Source: Asanoa iriomotensis (GTDB lineage Bacteria > Actinomycetota > Actinomycetes > Mycobacteriales > Micromonosporaceae). From it: a stretch of 58,193 nt of DNA. Below, piece by piece: positions 53,402-58,193 of the stretch. How positions within the stretch are numbered: the first letter of the stretch is position 1; every line of letters begins with the position of its first letter. Position numbers and translations under genes: made by a program. The notes under the pieces were generated by a model. That model saw nothing but the letters and a program-made list of their open reading frames with translations, ran no database searches and was not told the origin of the DNA. Location of the stretch: the NCBI RefSeq assembly GCF_016862515.1, contig NZ_BONC01000050.1, positions 1-58,193 of the forward strand, read 5' to 3'.

Positions 53402-54573
53402 GCCGTTGCCTTCCCGTTGAACGGCACATCGGACGCTAACAGCGCGGCCGTCCACGCGTCGATCCGCTCACCCCGGTGGTCCAGGTAGGCCCGGTTGGTG
53501 CCCTCGAACGTGAAGCCCGCCTTCTCGGCGACCCGCCGGGACGCCTCGTTGCCGACATTGGCCCACCAGCCGATCCGGTGGACGCCGAGCGCGGTGAAGC
53601 CCCACGCGCAGACCGCGGCGAGGGCGGCGGACGCGAAACCACGACCGCGGGCCTGCGGCGGCACCACGAACCCGACGTCGGCCAGCGCGGCGCGGGTGGG
53701 GTGCAGGCGCAGTTCCATCAGGCCGGCGTACGCGTCGTCCACCGGATCGCCGATCGCGAAGAGCGCACCGGCGCCGCGCAGCCACACGCCGGTGGCGTAG
53801 TCGCGGACGAAGCCCTCGCCGTGGTCCCGGCGGTAGGGGTGCGGGATGGTGGTCCAACGAACCGTCTCCGGGTCGTTGGACGTCGCGGTGATCGGGTCGA
53901 TGTCGCGCTCCTCGAGCGGGCGCAGCTTGATCTCGCCGGTGGGTGTGGCGGCGAACAGGTCGGGCTGGGGGCGGCTGAACGCGGCGGCACGGCGGGCCTC
54001 GGGAGAGCCGGGGCCGGCCACGCCGGGGTCGGTCGGGTCGCCGGAGAGCAGCGAGCCGACCCAGGAGTCCCGGCGGCCTCCGTCGCGGTCCTGAACGTCG
54101 TGGCGGGCGGTGCCCTCCATCGTGAAGCCGCAGCGCAGCGCGACCAGGCGGGACGCGTGGTTGCCGACCTCGGCGCGCCAGACGAGCCGGCGTACGCCCA
54201 ACTCTTCGATCGCCCACCGGGCCACCGCGCGGGTGGCGGCGGTGGCCGACCCCCGACCGCGCGCCCAGGGTGCGGTCCAGTAGCCGATCTCGGCGATGGC
54301 GCGGTCGGCGCTCAGCGCGATCAAACCGGACGAACCGACCAACTCGCCGGTGGCCTGGTCGAACACGCCGAGCGGCGCGCCGGTGCCGTTCTTCCAGTGG
54401 GCGGGTGCAAGCTCGGAGACGAAGAAGTCGGCGTGCTCGCGGCGGTACGGCACCGGAACGGAGGTCCAGCGCTGGATGTCGGGATCCTGGCAGGCCCGCT
54501 CCACCTCGGCGGCGTCCTGCGGGCGCCAGGCGCGGATGACCAAACCGTCTTCGCTGATCTTCGGCGCTTCCAC
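53398..54573 (-). CDS. Tandem GNAT-family N-acetyltransferase
   Basis: A 391-residue protein, again with two GNAT domains: IGYWTAPWARGRGSAT near residue 96 in the first and VGFVVPPQARGRGFAS near 307 in the second. The alternating domains of the two neighbouring genes look alike (APWARGRG in the first domains), suggesting duplication of a two-domain gene. A GTG start at 54573 leads the leftward group; secA diverges 162 bp away. The acceptor substrate is unknown. Confidence 0.85.
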   Translation of the reverse strand: MEAPKISEDGLVIRAWRPQDAAEVERACQDPDIQRWTSVPVPYRREHADFFVSELAPAHWKNGTGAPLGVFDQATGELVGSSGLIALSADRAIAEIGYWTAPWARGRGSATAATRAVARWAIEELGVRRLVWRAEVGNHASRLVALRCGFTMEGTARHDVQDRDGGRRDSWVGSLLSGDPTDPGVAGPGSPEARRAAAFSRPQPDLFAATPTGEIKLRPLEERDIDPITATSNDPETVRWTTIPHPYRRDHGEGFVRDYATGVWLRGAGALFAIGDPVDDAYAGLMELRLHPTRAALADVGFVVPPQARGRGFASAALAAVCAWGFTALGVHRIGWWANVGNEASRRVAEKAGFTFEGTNRAYLDHRGERIDAWTAALLASDVPFNGKATA

Positions 54574-54671
54574 GCGGTCATCCTGCCGGACGCTTCTCCC
54601 AGGGCATAACCGGATTTCTTCCTGCGTTAGCTTCGTTATGTCCGGTATAACCTGCTCGTCGGGAACCGCCC

Positions 54672-54702
54672 CTGACAGTCACCCACGAGGAGCGCCTACC
54701 AT
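54672..54702 (+). promoter_or_regulatory. Predicted secA promoter
   Basis: CTGACA (54672-54677) and TACCAT (54697-54702) are spaced 19 bp, 33 bp before the secA GTG, with GGGGAG at 54720-54725 as the ribosome site. Confidence 0.4.
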
Positions 54703-54735
54703 AGTTCGGCAGACCGTCTAGGGGAGCGTTGATCC

Positions 54736-57636
<2,901 letters not shown>

Positions 57637-57655
57637 CCCGCGCTGAGCTGATTCG

Positions 57656-57687
57656 AAAGCCCGCCCCCTTCCCGGGGGCGGGCTTTT
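57656..57687 (+). terminator. Rho-independent terminator of secA
   Basis: AAAGCCCGCCCCC and GGGGGCGGGCTTT form a 13-bp stem around a 5-nt loop, ending in TTTT, 19 bp after the secA stop. It is the most canonical terminator in the window. Confidence 0.9.
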
Positions 57688-58193
57688 CGATGCCGACCTC
57701 CTCCCTGTTGATGACATTGGCCCCGCTCTGCGGTCCCTGCGCAGCGGGCGCGCCGTTTCCTGCCTGCCGTCGACAACAGCCGGCGCCCACCGGCGGCAGG
57801 CTCCAACCCGGTTCCGCAGTGGTTTGGGTGGTTGTCCAATGGGGCGCGGATGGGCGGTGCCCGGTTGTTCTCCGTGGCGTAGGTCGGTGACGGTCCGTGC
57901 GTCGCTCGGCTTGGGTTCTGGTCCATGCGTCGCGCGGCTTGGGCTCTAGATGATCTATTCCAAGGGGATTGCGGGAGATTTGGGTGGCCGGTTGACCCTC
58001 TGCGTCTCGGGCTGTTCCGCTTCGGGTTGTCCGGGTCTGATCATGTGTGGCTGGTCAGCCCGGGATGGTGCGCGTCGAATGATCCGGTGCGGTTGGTCTG
58101 CGGGACACGCCGCCGGGTTACCTGATCCCGTACACCTGATCAGGTCGGTGGGGTTCTCGTGATCCGGTGATGTTCACACGATCATGGCCGGCG
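57688..58193. other. Apparently non-coding right end
   Basis: No frame here has convincing codon bias, a ribosome site or recognisable protein. GC falls visibly compared with the genes. A 28-bp tandem duplication and several GATC-centred palindromes, such as ACCTGATCAGGT, are present. It could be the upstream region of a gene beyond the window. Confidence 0.5.
57892..57947. repeat. 28-bp tandem duplication
   Basis: Copies at 57892-57919 and 57920-57947 begin GGTCC and end GGCTTGGG(T/C)TCT, with three differences between them. They lie in the non-coding right end. Confidence 0.75.

Noticed and set aside
57925-58125. Small rightward open frame at the right end
   Set aside because: Codon bias is poor, no ribosome site is seen and the peptide resembles no family.

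Overview
The window is very GC-rich DNA with strong third-position GC bias, many GTG starts (and one TTG), tight ATGA/TGATG/GTGA overlaps, and an actinobacterial core gene order: manB, Trm112, SIS isomerase, manA, ahcY, mtrA, mtrB, lpqB, comF, hpf, secA. This points to an actinomycete chromosome, probably Micromonosporaceae-like; genus is not determinable by eye. No insertion sequences, prophage genes, CRISPR arrays, rRNA or tRNA genes were seen.

Region 1 (about 0.1-16 kb) is a polyamine/putrescine uptake and catabolism locus. An AsnC/Lrp-type regulator sits between a leftward aminotransferase-oxidase pair and a rightward potDBCA-like ABC transporter operon. That operon continues into a second FAD amine oxidase and a saccharopine-dehydrogenase-like enzyme. 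A divergent block then supplies two aldehyde dehydrogenases and a GabT-like GABA transaminase, enough on paper to take putrescine through 4-aminobutanal, GABA and succinate semialdehyde to succinate. A nearly perfect 27-bp palindrome lies over the likely transporter promoter, and one of its half-sites recurs on the -35 of the aminotransferase promoter. A Nudix hydrolase and a putative ribbon-helix-helix protein with four tandem repeats upstream are embedded here.

Region 2 (16-24.7 kb) is accessory. It holds a very large membrane protein that looks like a KAP-type P-loop NTPase with a destroyed Walker A motif, and whose N-terminus seems frameshifted. Converging on it is an operon of a polyprenyl diphosphate synthase, a secreted GEVED-like protein and a DUF4239-like membrane protein. 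A divergent secreted/membrane-anchored protein shares a promoter region carrying two perfect palindromes.

Region 3 (24.7-37.2 kb) covers sugar-phosphate metabolism (manB, Trm112, SIS isomerase, CDF transporter, manA), ahcY behind a long structured leader that may be a c-di-AMP-type riboswitch, NAD salvage (pnuC-nadR), a tiny membrane protein, and the ferrous iron uptake operon efeUOB with a palindromic iron-box-like site.

Region 4 (37.2-44.6 kb) is the conserved actinobacterial SpoIIM/RDD/DUF58/MoxR/DUF4350/DUF4129 membrane cluster. Region 5 (44.6-58.2 kb) contains mtrAB-lpqB-comF-hpf and secA, interrupted by a leftward group of two tandem-domain GNAT acetyltransferases, an acidic lipoprotein and a YgiC-like ATP-grasp protein. 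The last 0.5 kb is apparently non-coding and carries a 28-bp tandem duplication.
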